64,000 nt of DNA from Candidatus Scalindua japonica (GTDB lineage Bacteria > Planctomycetota > Brocadiia > Brocadiales > Scalinduaceae), in contig NZ_BAOS01000022.1 of assembly GCF_002443295.1 (NCBI RefSeq), forward strand, positions 155,110 to 219,109, in the 5' to 3' direction. This document shows positions 8,841 through 16,678 of this stretch, piece after piece. Under the pieces are notes generated by a model. That model searched no databases. It had not been told where the DNA came from and saw nothing but the letters and a program-made list of their open reading frames with translations. The position numbers and the translations under genes were made by a program. The number at the start of each line of letters is the position of its first letter. The stretch's first letter is position 1.

Positions 8841-10429
8841 CTAACTCTTGAGAACTGCACCATTCATAATGTTCTTGTGCTGTCCGTTTTTAACAGTTAA
8901 TTTACCGTTTACCAAGACATGCTTGATACCCGTTGAGTAATTATGCGGGATAGCAAACGTTGCCTGTTCTGAGATTGTCCTCTGGTCAAAAATTGTTATA
9001 TCCGCAAAGAATCCCTCCTTTAAAAGCCCTCTATATTTAAGCCCCAGTGTTTGAGAGGGGAGTCCGGTCATTTTATATATCGCCTCTTCTATAGAAAGAA
9101 TAGATGTTTCATTAACATATTTTCTTATTATTCTGGAAAAAGTACCGTAACCCCTTGGATGTGGCTTCCCATAATTTAATATCCCTTTTAAAGATCGAAG
9201 AGAGCTGTCGGAACCTGCCATAACAAAATCCCATTTTAATATCCTGGCAAGATTTTCTTCTGACATATTAAAGAATATAACACCAACCCTACAATCTTCT
9301 TGATATAAAAGGTCGAGAACAAATTCTATAGAAGGTATTTTCAATACGTTTGAGATTTCAGCAATAGTTTTTCCTTCATAATGCCTTTGTTCTTTATTAA
9401 ACACTGATGAAATCATTATGGTTCCCCAAAACTCCTCACTTACCCCCTCTTGTTCCATTTCTTTGATAATACGTTCTCTACACAGAGGATCTTCCAGCCT
9501 TGTTTTCTCTTTGGAGGCGCCTCCCTCATATACCCAATCAGGCAAAATGATATCTAAATCTGTTGCCGCCGCCGTATATGGGTATCGATCACAGGTGATT
9601 TTTATGTCTTCAGCTCTGGCGTTTTTTAGCAGATTTTCAATTTTATCAATCTTCCACCAGTTTTTCTGTCCCCATGTCTTAATGTGAGAAATCTGGGTCT
9701 TTACTCCGCTCTCTTTAGATATATTTATCGTTTCGTTTAATGCAGTTTCCAGTTCATTGCCTTCATCCCTCATATGGGTAGCATATATGCCATTATGTTC
9801 TCTGACTATTTTGCATAGTATAATTAATTCGTCGGTTTTTGCGTAACATCCCGGAGGATAAACCAATCCGCTTGACATACCAAAAGCACCTGATTCCAAT
9901 GCATCCCTTAGCTCCTGTTTCATTTTAGCAAGTTCACTACTATCCGGTTCACGATCTTCATATCCCAATATGCAGGCGCGGATATTACCGTGACCAACGA
10001 GAAATCCTCTATTTATAGAACTCTTCGTGTCGTTTGCTCTTTTAAAAAATTCCTCAGCAGTTTGCCAATTAATATCCAGATCGAATTTGCTGAATCCTTT
10101 TTTTTGTTTTCAAGCAGTTGGCCTTTTAACGGAAATGCAGATATACCGCAGTTTCCACAAATCTCTGTGGTAACACCATCATAGATTTTACTTTCACTTT
10201 CCGGGCTGACTAACCAGAAAAAGTCACTGTGTGAATGGATGTCAATAAACCCCGGTGCGACAATACAACCGGTAGCATCAATAAATTCGGAATCATGATA
10301 GTCAATAATTTTGCCTATATAAACTATTTTATCACCACGAACCCCGATATCTGCAATTCTCCTGGCATTTCCTGTCCCATCTACAAGAGTACCGTTCTTT
10401 ATTATTAGATCAAAATTGTGTGACATCAA
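8841..10429 (-). pseudogene. N-acyl-D-amino-acid deacylase (amidohydrolase), one-base frameshift
   Basis: Two frames together make one amidohydrolase of normal length. 10013-10429 gives the N-terminus (DLIIKNGTLVDGTGNARRIA; VAPGFIDIHSHSDFF with the H-x-H metal motif; GVTTEICGNCGIS). 8841-9968 gives the rest (GAFGMSSGLVYPPG; THMRDEG; QISHIKTWG; MAGSDSS; NYGKPHPRGYGTFSR). The bridge 9969-10100 reads sensibly (FDLDINWQTAEEFF; RGFLVGHGNIR) in the second frame. The break is in an A8 run (10098-10105, T8 on plus); one more A restores the frame. The family releases D-amino acids from N-acyl forms. Either sequencing error or a true recent inactivation. Confidence 0.85.
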
Positions 10430-10594
10430 TAGTATCCTGTGAAATAACGCGGTAATGAAATGTAAGTAATCATATTACTAAAACTCGAAACTATGATTAA
10501 TAATGTGTGGAGTGTTTCGCCGATTCGCTTCTCACTTTAGTGTGAAAGGCGATAATATTATACACGAAGGCTTTTGCTGTACCTGGAGTATCTG

Positions 10595-10756
10595 TTATTC
10601 ACTGAGCATTGAAGATTCTGTTCTGCCAAGGAAAGAGTCAACATCTTTATGCAATAACCTCAAATCCCTCTTTAATGCACGCTCATGGGCGACATTGTGA
10701 CTTTGGTTGGTTGAAAAACATCCTGAAGCACACACAACAAATACGAGAAATACAAT
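10595..10756 (-). CDS. Small putative lipoprotein
   Basis: A 53-codon minus-strand frame from a TTG. The product has a short hydrophobic leader ending in a lipobox (VVCASGC), then STNQSHNVAHERALKRDL, RLLHKDVDSFLGRTESSML. The tail, with its D-L-R-x-L-H-x-D-(V/I)-D-x-x-L-G pattern, resembles small bacterial lipoproteins of about 60 residues that I know only as uncharacterised. In another frame ATA-AAA-AAA-ACT-ATT-GTA also encodes a good signal-peptide start, so a one-base shift near the TTTT run is possible. Start and intactness are uncertain. Confidence 0.4.
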   Translation of the reverse strand: MVFLVFVVCASGCFSTNQSHNVAHERALKRDLRLLHKDVDSFLGRTESSMLSE

Positions 10757-10814
10757 AGTTTTTTTTATGATTTCAACAACCTTCTGTTTTTTAGCAAAAC
10801 GTTACAAGTGTGTT

Positions 10815-12275
10815 TCAACACTCTTTTCTTTTTCTTGATGAAGGAATTTTCATACTTCTTCTATATTTAGTTACCGTTCTGCGTGCGATATCGCCACCCA
10901 TTTCTCTTAATTTGGCAGCAATCTCCTCATCGCTTAATGGGCTTGATTTGTCTTCTTCTTCAACAATTTTTAACAGTTTTTGCCTTGTCGCTTCCCACGA
11001 TTCCATGTTACCATCAGCATTCATAAACCCACCAGTAAAAAAATATTTCAACTCAAAAATTCCTTTAGGAGTTTGAACATATTTATGAGCTATGGCTCGG
11101 CTTACTGTTGATACATGGATTCCCACCGCATCAGCAACATCCTGCATCTTTAAAGTTCGAAGAGCGAGGGTCCCCTCTTCAAAAAACTGTGTCTGCATTT
11201 CTACTATCTTGGCTGCCACTTTGTACAGTGTTCCTTTTCTCTGTTCAATAGCATCTATAAGCCATCTGGCAGATTCGATTTTTTTGCGAATATAACGCCT
11301 TGTGTTTATATCATAACCTTTACCAACAAGTACGTCTTTATAAAACGAGCTTATATAAATGCGCGGTAGATTATGGTCTCCTACGAGTGTGACCTCATAT
11401 TTTCCGTCCACACAATCCACTTTGACTTCCGGCGTTACATAAGGAATCCGTTCATTGCCAAAAAGAGAACCGGGTTTGGGATTCAGTGTCTTAATAAACT
11501 CTATTACCTTTTTGATCAGCTCAAGATTATAACCCAGCTTTTTTGCTATAAGCTTATATTTCTTTGTTTCAACGTCTTCAAGGTGATTTGAAATTAATTC
11601 TTTAGCAATAATGTAATCAGGGTCCCGTTCATCCAGTTGTAGCAGAAGACACTCTTTCAAGTTCCTTGCACCAACGCCAAGAGGCTCCATGCCTTGTATG
11701 ATTTCCAGCGCTTTATTTGCCTGTTCAATACTTACGGGCATTTCTATTGGCTCAACAATTTCTTCCAGAGGATAAGCCAGATATCCAATATCATTGATGC
11801 TATAAATTATGTTTTCACAGATTGCCATAAACGTATCATCTAACTCCATAATCGACAACTGGCCAAGAAGATAATCCTGGAGCGACATTGATCCTGCGGC
11901 TGTATTTTCCAGCGCTTCCTGTTTACGGTCTCGTTCATCGACAGCATCACTTCTTTTTATATTTGTTTGAGAAAAGTAGTCTCCCCAATCATCTGCCATT
12001 TCTCCAAGCCTTTTAAACTCTTCATCCTCCTGCGCTTCTTCCTGATTTTTACCTTCTGTAAGCTCTTCATCAAGCGTTTTTTGCTCATCTGTTTTCTGTT
12101 CATCTTTTTCTTCGTCAGCAACTTCTTCTAAAACGGGATTCTCCATCAACTCTTGCTGAACATGTTCTACTAAAGCCAGCATAGGAAGCTGAAGTATCTC
12201 AATGGACTGGATCACCTGGGGTGCCAGTTTCATCTGTTGTCGAAGTTGCGGCGATAATACTGTATCTATTCTCAT
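10815..12275 (-). CDS. rpoN: RNA polymerase sigma-54 factor
   Basis: 486 residues, normal for RpoN. The glutamine/leucine-rich region I (LSPQLRQQMKLAPQVIQSIE followed by ILQLPMLALVEHVQQELMENP) contacts activators. An acidic region II follows (residues about 55-100). The core-binding and helix-turn-helix regions come next (TLKMQDVADAVGIHVSTVSR). The RpoN box ARRTVTKYRR is at about 464-473, recognising -24 promoter DNA. It directs transcription that needs NtrC-type ATPases; one such activator lies in this window at 47339. It lies downstream of recR, 21 bases apart, probably in the same transcript. Confidence 0.97.
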   Translation of the reverse strand: MRIDTVLSPQLRQQMKLAPQVIQSIEILQLPMLALVEHVQQELMENPVLEEVADEEKDEQKTDEQKTLDEELTEGKNQEEAQEDEEFKRLGEMADDWGDYFSQTNIKRSDAVDERDRKQEALENTAAGSMSLQDYLLGQLSIMELDDTFMAICENIIYSINDIGYLAYPLEEIVEPIEMPVSIEQANKALEIIQGMEPLGVGARNLKECLLLQLDERDPDYIIAKELISNHLEDVETKKYKLIAKKLGYNLELIKKVIEFIKTLNPKPGSLFGNERIPYVTPEVKVDCVDGKYEVTLVGDHNLPRIYISSFYKDVLVGKGYDINTRRYIRKKIESARWLIDAIEQRKGTLYKVAAKIVEMQTQFFEEGTLALRTLKMQDVADAVGIHVSTVSRAIAHKYVQTPKGIFELKYFFTGGFMNADGNMESWEATRQKLLKIVEEEDKSSPLSDEEIAAKLREMGGDIARRTVTKYRRSMKIPSSRKRKEC

Positions 12276-12296
12276 AAATTGTAACCTTGAAAAATC

Positions 12297-12905
12297 TTAA
12301 TCCTTTTGTATTAATTTTCTACCATGAATCGCATCGGCAATAACCGCGGAGTTCGCATACTCCAGATAACTTCCCGAGGGCATGCCTCTCGCCAGTTGTG
12401 TTACTTTTATTCCTAAAGGCTCTAAACGCTCATGAATGTACATGGCAGTGACATCACCTTCCATATTCGGATTTGTGGCAATGATCACTTTTTGAATATT
12501 ATTCTCCCTGGCTCTATTTACTAATTTATCAATATTAATATCTTCCGGAGCAACATTTTCCAGAGGATCGATATGCCCAAACAAAACGTGATAAGTTCCT
12601 TCATAGAAGCCCGCTTTTTCAATCGCAATAAGGTCTTTTGGTTGTTCCACTACACATATCTTTGTTTTGTCACGCCCGTGGTCAGCGCAGATGTGACAAG
12701 GGTCGCTCTCTCCAATATTACAACAAATCGAACAGTAACTTACATTTTGCTTAACATTCCGTTTCGCAACAGCTAATTGCATCACCTCATCATGAGGTAG
12801 CCTGAGAATGTAGTGCGCTATTCTTTCAGCGCTTTTCTGACCTATACCTGGCATCCTGCCCAGCTCTCTCATGAGATTCAACATAGATTGAGGATACGTT
12901 TTCAT
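12297..12905 (-). CDS. recR: Recombination protein RecR
   Basis: 202 residues, standard length. Helix-hairpin-helix region GRMPGIGQKSAERIAHYIL near the N-terminus. A four-cysteine zinc motif CSICCNIGESDPCHIC at about 57-72, and a Toprim domain (ICVVEQPKDLIAIEKAGFYE ... IDPLENVAPEDI). RecR works with RecO/RecF to load RecA at gaps. It lies in the common bacterial order dnaX-ybaB-recR, here extended by rpoN. Confidence 0.97.
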   Translation of the reverse strand: MKTYPQSMLNLMRELGRMPGIGQKSAERIAHYILRLPHDEVMQLAVAKRNVKQNVSYCSICCNIGESDPCHICADHGRDKTKICVVEQPKDLIAIEKAGFYEGTYHVLFGHIDPLENVAPEDINIDKLVNRARENNIQKVIIATNPNMEGDVTAMYIHERLEPLGIKVTQLARGMPSGSYLEYANSAVIADAIHGRKLIQKD

Positions 12906-12925
12906 ATTTATATATATCGTCTTTT

Positions 12926-13267
12926 TTAAAACATATTTGGCATTCCCGGTATATTCAGACCACCCGTCATCTTTCCCATCTCCTCTTGATACATTTCCTG
13001 AGACTTTTTCATGCCCTGTGATACTGCCGCTAGTATAAGATCTTCCAACATCTGGACATCATCCGGATCGACAACTTCCTTATCAATCTTTATAGATAGA
13101 AGCTCTTGTTTTCCATTAACATGCACGGTTACCATCCCACCGCCGGAACTGGTTTCTATAACACGCTCTTTAAGGTCGGCCTGAATAGATTCCATCTGTT
13201 TCTGCATATTCGCAGCCTGTTTTTGCATTTGCTTCATCATGTTGCCCATGTTACCCATACCCTTCAT
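12926..13267 (-). CDS. ybaB: YbaB/EbfC nucleoid-associated protein
   Basis: 113 residues. Methionine/glutamine-rich coiled start (MGNMMKQMQKQAANMQKQME) then the YbaB core with VIETSSGGGMVTVHVNGKQE, LLSIKIDKEVVDPDDVQMLE. A C-terminal glycine/methionine-rich tail ends in GMPNMF. The family forms dimeric DNA-binding proteins. Its start codon overlaps the dnaX stop (ATGA, 13264-13267), implying translational coupling. Confidence 0.95.
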   Translation of the reverse strand: MKGMGNMGNMMKQMQKQAANMQKQMESIQADLKERVIETSSGGGMVTVHVNGKQELLSIKIDKEVVDPDDVQMLEDLILAAVSQGMKKSQEMYQEEMGKMTGGLNIPGMPNMF

Positions 13268-14985
13268 CCCTTTTCCTCCTTTATATTAACAATTGACCCG
13301 TCAAAAAACTCGACTGCTTTTCTCACCATAGGCTCATTTTTTACATCATCTAATTTGTTGCTTTTTCCTTCCTGCACCACTCCATGTCCTCTCTTCTTAT
13401 TATCAACGGCCTTAAAGCCATTTTTTGAAACTATGAACTTTACATGAATCTTCTTACCGATTACCTTTTCCAGGCAGTCATCAATTATCCGCTTTTCTTC
13501 AGGTTTTTCAAGCCTTTCTTTGTGAATAAGATAATTCTTAGGGACTTCTACAATCGCTTCGCTATCAACTATGTGTAATGCTCTTGCATTCTGTAACAGG
13601 GCCCAGGTTGTTTTCTTTTTTTTCTGTAGTTCAATCATTGCCTTATTCCAGGTCTCAGTAAAACTGATATCAGGACTTACCTGTTTATCTAACACTACAT
13701 TATTATGAGATGGCGTTTCTTGTATTTGCGTCTTTACTGGTATCGATATCTCCGATTTTACTTGTATCTCAGGTGTAACCGGTACTGTAACATCAGCTTT
13801 GTTTATGACCATTACCTTGTCTGTCTCCTCTACGTTACCCTCAAACATCTTTTTCATTCCTTCTATTTTGTCTAAAACAGAGCTTAGCGGACTTAACTCT
13901 TCCATCGTCGCAAGCTTTACAAATAAAACTTCCAGATAAACCTTCTGTTGAAGTAAATCTCTGGTTTTTGTTTTAGCTTCGGAAATCACCTGAAACATAT
14001 ACATTAATGTTTCAGGTGAAAGTGATGAGGATTGCGTTTGTAACAGATTAAGATCACCTGATACCGTTTCTATAGCATTAGGTTCCTCTTTGCAAACAGA
14101 AATAAGGAGTAAATCACGAATATAAAGAAGCAGTTGGTCAATAAATCCTTCTATATCTTTACCGCTTTCCAGGATTTTATGAAATACCTCGATAGATAAT
14201 TCAGGATTTTTTTCAATAAAGCTGTTAACCAAACTTGAAAGTTTCTCTTCACTGACAACACCAAAAATATCGTAAACATCTCTTAATGTTATTTTTTCAT
14301 GACAAAAGGAGGCAAGTTGGTCCAGGATTGATTCGGAGTCCCTCAAACCTCCCCTGGCATATTTTGCAATGGACTGGAGCACCTCTTCCTCTGCGGCAAT
14401 ATTCTCTGTTTTACAAATCTGTGCAAGCCTGTCACTGATATCAGGTATAGAGATATTCTTGAAATCGAACCTCTGGCAGCGCGACTGAACGGTATCAGGC
14501 ACACGGCCTGGTGAAGTGGTGGCAAAGATAAATTTTACATGTTCAGGCGGCTCCTCCAGCGTTTTCAAGATTGCATTAAACGCTTCCTTCGTCAACATGT
14601 GCACTTCATCAATAATATAAATTTTATACCTTGACGCAGCGGGGGCATACCCCACATTTTGCCTGATATTTCTTATTTCATCTATGCCACGGTTGGATGC
14701 GCCATCTATTTCCAGAACATCAATATCATTCCCGTTTGTAATGCTGTTACATGTAGAGCATTCATTGCAAGGGTTATAGGTAGTTCCTTTTTGACAATTC
14801 AGGGCTTTGGAAAGTATTCTTGCCATAGATGTTTTACCAACCCCTCTTGGGCCGGCAAACAGGTAAGCATGCGCGACACGGTCTGTACGAATGGCGTTTA
14901 CCAATGTAGTAACTACATGTTTTTGGCCGACAACTTCATGGAACGATTTTGGTCGATATCTTCTCGATAGAACTATATATGACAT
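13264..14985 (-). CDS. dnaX: DNA polymerase III subunit gamma/tau
   Basis: 573 residues. AAA+ clamp-loader ATPase: Walker A GPRGVGKTSMARILSKALNC near 45, a four-cysteine zinc module (C-x8-CNECSTC) near 64-79, Walker B IIDEVHML near 125 and sensor 1 FATTSPGRV. The C-terminal third is a tau-like extension. Codons 455-457 read AAA-AAA-AAG, an A-AAA-AAG slippery heptamer in frame. A -1 shift would add 16 residues and stop, giving a gamma-like 473-residue form, similar to E. coli dnaX. First gene of the dnaX-ybaB-recR-rpoN run. Confidence 0.96.
   Translation of the reverse strand: MSYIVLSRRYRPKSFHEVVGQKHVVTTLVNAIRTDRVAHAYLFAGPRGVGKTSMARILSKALNCQKGTTYNPCNECSTCNSITNGNDIDVLEIDGASNRGIDEIRNIRQNVGYAPAASRYKIYIIDEVHMLTKEAFNAILKTLEEPPEHVKFIFATTSPGRVPDTVQSRCQRFDFKNISIPDISDRLAQICKTENIAAEEEVLQSIAKYARGGLRDSESILDQLASFCHEKITLRDVYDIFGVVSEEKLSSLVNSFIEKNPELSIEVFHKILESGKDIEGFIDQLLLYIRDLLLISVCKEEPNAIETVSGDLNLLQTQSSSLSPETLMYMFQVISEAKTKTRDLLQQKVYLEVLFVKLATMEELSPLSSVLDKIEGMKKMFEGNVEETDKVMVINKADVTVPVTPEIQVKSEISIPVKTQIQETPSHNNVVLDKQVSPDISFTETWNKAMIELQKKKKTTWALLQNARALHIVDSEAIVEVPKNYLIHKERLEKPEEKRIIDDCLEKVIGKKIHVKFIVSKNGFKAVDNKKRGHGVVQEGKSNKLDDVKNEPMVRKAVEFFDGSIVNIKEEKG
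13615..13623 (-). promoter_or_regulatory. Candidate dnaX frameshift (slippery) site
   Basis: A8G on the minus strand, in register as AAA-AAA-AAG at codons 455-457. The -1 frame continues GAA AAC AAC CTG GGC CCT and reaches TGA 17 codons on. E. coli uses A-AAA-AAG ribosomal slippage and Thermus uses transcriptional slippage on a longer A run. I see no strong stimulatory hairpin downstream. Confidence 0.45.
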
Positions 14986-15008
14986 ATCTTTTCAAAATTA
15001 GATAAAAT

Positions 15009-15278
15009 GGCCGTGCACTTTTATTCGATTTTCTTTCCGTTGGACTCTCCAGGCAGTTAGCTCCAACCAGGCAACCCCACGGCACATAAGTACAAATGCT
15101 TATGGCTGCTTGCTTCCGCATCTGACCAGGTTCACATAGCCTCATTGCATGAGACCCAGCCTTCAACACCACTTGCTTAAAAAGTACCAAAAGTCCGAAA
15201 AACCTCCAAAAAGCGATCGACCCTGCATAAGCGGATTGCAGGTAACAAGGAACCGCTAGCTCCCCGTCTAGCACGGCC
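15009..15278 (-). ncRNA. ffs: Signal recognition particle RNA (large bacterial type)
   Basis: About 270 nt. The ends are perfectly complementary (GGCCGTGC at 15278-15271, GCACGGCC at 15016-15009). The 5' domain begins GTGCTAGACGGGGAGCTAGC as in SRP RNAs carrying an Alu-like domain. The conserved apical S-domain is GGTCAGATGCGGAAGCAAGC followed by AGCC (about 15104-15128) with the GGAA tetraloop bound by Ffh. The length excludes the short 4.5S type. It lies between dnaX and a tRNA-Ser gene, all on the minus strand. Confidence 0.9.
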
Positions 15279-15298
15279 AGTAATTCAACTAATTATTA

Positions 15299-15388
15299 TG
15301 GCGGAGAGGGCGGGATTCGAACCCGCGAGGCAGTCACCCACCTACACGCTTTCCAAGCGTGCTCCTTCGGCCACTCGGACACCTCTCC
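15299..15388 (-). tRNA. tRNA-Ser (GGA)
   Basis: Cloverleaf with a long variable arm. Acceptor GGAGAGG pairs with CCTCTCC; the anticodon stem CACGC/GCGTG encloses loop TTGGAAA, giving anticodon GGA (UCC/UCU codons). T-loop GGTTCGAATCC is standard and 3' CCA is encoded. Minus strand, just upstream of the SRP RNA. Confidence 0.95.
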
Positions 15389-15469
15389 AATCAGAGATTG
15401 AGTGAAGGGGAACAATCCTGCCTCAATCCGGGTAAATACTGTTTCAGGGAATAACACTCCATACCGGAA

Positions 15470-15556
15470 CGGAGGGAGCGAGATTCGAACTCGCGTGAAG
15501 ATTTCTCCCCAACTGGTTTTCGAAACCAGCGCTTTCAGCCGCTCAGCCATCCCTCC
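15470..15556 (-). tRNA. tRNA-Ser (CGA)
   Basis: Second serine tRNA. Acceptor GGAGGGA/TCCCTCC, anticodon stem CTGGT/ACCAG with loop TTCGAAA, hence anticodon CGA (UCG). Long variable arm typical of serine tRNAs. CCA is not encoded. It shares the strand and orientation of the neighbouring tRNA and tadA genes. Confidence 0.95.
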
Positions 15557-15619
15557 ATTTTACTATGGTCGAATAACCTGTCTGCCGCGGAAAACCAGCC
15601 CTCTGCTATGGTGCAGGAA

Positions 15620-16102
15620 TCAATCACCTCTGCGTTTTTCCAGAAAGAACCGTTTCAAAAGCAGACTGCACTCATCCTCTAAAACCCCCGAGATAACGTT
15701 CACGCGGTGATTAAAACGAGGATCATTAACCAGATTTACGGTTGACTCACAAGCGCCCTGTTTTTTATCTTTCGCTCCGTATACCAGGTTTTTAACCCGG
15801 GCCTGGACTAACGCCCCCGCACACATTGCGCATGGTTCCAGAGTCACATACACGGTAGTATCGCTTAGCCTCCAGTTTTGAAGAGATGCAGATGCCTGTG
15901 TGATTGCAATCATTTCAGCATGGGCTGTGGGGTCTAATAACATCTCGCGTTGATTATGCGCTTTTGCAATTATGCTATTGCCATGAACGATTACAACTCC
16001 TACAGGGACCTCATCTTTTTCCAATGCCTTATTTGCTTCAGTGATTGCCTGCCGCATATAAAACTCATGCGAACGGTATTCAGTTAACATAAACGTTACC
16101 AC
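15620..16102 (-). CDS. tadA: tRNA-specific adenosine deaminase TadA
   Basis: 160 residues of the cytidine/deoxycytidylate deaminase fold. Zinc-binding and catalytic HAEMIAI (His/Glu) and PCAMCAGAL (two Cys) motifs are present. N-terminal EFYMRQAITEANKALEKDEV and VPVGVVIV are typical of TadA. The C-terminal part has VNLVNDPRFNHRVNVISGVL. TadA converts A34 to inosine in tRNA-Arg(ACG). That tRNA is encoded 23 bases upstream on the same strand, which strongly supports TadA over other deaminases. Confidence 0.93.
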   Translation of the reverse strand: MVTFMLTEYRSHEFYMRQAITEANKALEKDEVPVGVVIVHGNSIIAKAHNQREMLLDPTAHAEMIAITQASASLQNWRLSDTTVYVTLEPCAMCAGALVQARVKNLVYGAKDKKQGACESTVNLVNDPRFNHRVNVISGVLEDECSLLLKRFFLEKRRGD

Positions 16103-16124
16103 TAGAGCTCAAAGAGAATTTATA

Positions 16125-16198
16125 CGCGCCCAGCACGATTCGAACGTGCAACCCCCGGTTTCGTAGACCGATACTCTATCCAATTGAGCTATGGGCGC
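16125..16198 (-). tRNA. tRNA-Arg (ACG)
   Basis: Acceptor GCGCCCA/TGGGCGC, D-loop AGCTCAATTGGATAGAG, anticodon stem TCGGT/ACCGG with loop CTACGAA, so anticodon ACG. T-arm has GTTCGAATC. CCA is not encoded. It is the canonical substrate of the adjacent tadA gene. Confidence 0.95.
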
Positions 16199-16490
16199 TC
16201 AGTTTATAATATACTAGTATAAGGGGCTTATGTATTGCGCCACACATGAAAGTCAATTGAAAACACTCAAAATTATCAATTTTATTGAATTTTTTCATAA
16301 AAGTGCAACAAATATAATAGTTTTCAGTCAAACAAGGTTATATAGTATTTTTTGTTATAAGTTTTTATTATAAGCAAGAATGATACCTTTAGCTTCAATT
16401 TACCTATAGTAGTTAATAATTTAAATTTAGCAACTAAAAAACCTGTGCTCAGCACGTCCACCAGACGCATGCAAACACATGTTTTTTATT
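16199..16490. other. AT-rich intergenic region
   Basis: About 290 bases of AT-rich DNA upstream of tRNA-Arg on the minus strand. It presumably carries the promoter for the tRNA-tadA transcript. I see no gene or strong hairpin in it. Confidence 0.4.
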
Positions 16491-16492
16491 GG

Positions 16493-16678
16493 TCAGTTTT
16501 TGTAAAAATCCCAATGACTTAGTATTGCTAAAGCGGCCGACATTCCCGGTGCGAACCGTCTCACTTTCAGCAACCTTCTCTTTGTAAACCGTAAAAACCG
16601 CATATCACCTGCAATGGCTTTCAGATTATCCAAGGCCTTCGACAACAGTCCAGAGGTATGGCTGGATTTTGTGTTTTG
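16493..16678 (-). other. In-frame coding-like extension after the oxidoreductase stop
   Basis: Immediately after the TAA of the flavin oxidoreductase (16679-16681) the same frame stays open for 61 codons to a TGA. It reads protein-like: SGLLSKALDNLKAIAGDMRF, LRFTKRRLLKVRRFAPGMSA, ALAILSHWDFYKN. It has no ATG near its start. It could be a separate small gene with a TTG start, a lost C-terminal extension after a nonsense mutation, or a readthrough product. Composition (basic, leucine-rich) argues against chance, but I know no family. Confidence 0.35.

Noticed and set aside
10503..10700. Plus-strand 65-codon frame upstream of rpoN's 3' end
   Set aside because: No ribosome site or family pattern, and the opposite strand gives a better small lipoprotein.
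14936..15274. 112-codon minus-strand frame over the SRP RNA
   Set aside because: It covers a well-formed SRP RNA with paired ends and the conserved GGAA loop; a coding role is very unlikely.
15296..15710. Open frames on both strands across the two serine tRNA genes
   Set aside because: They are read through tRNA sequence and share no protein features; the tRNA cloverleaves fully explain the region.
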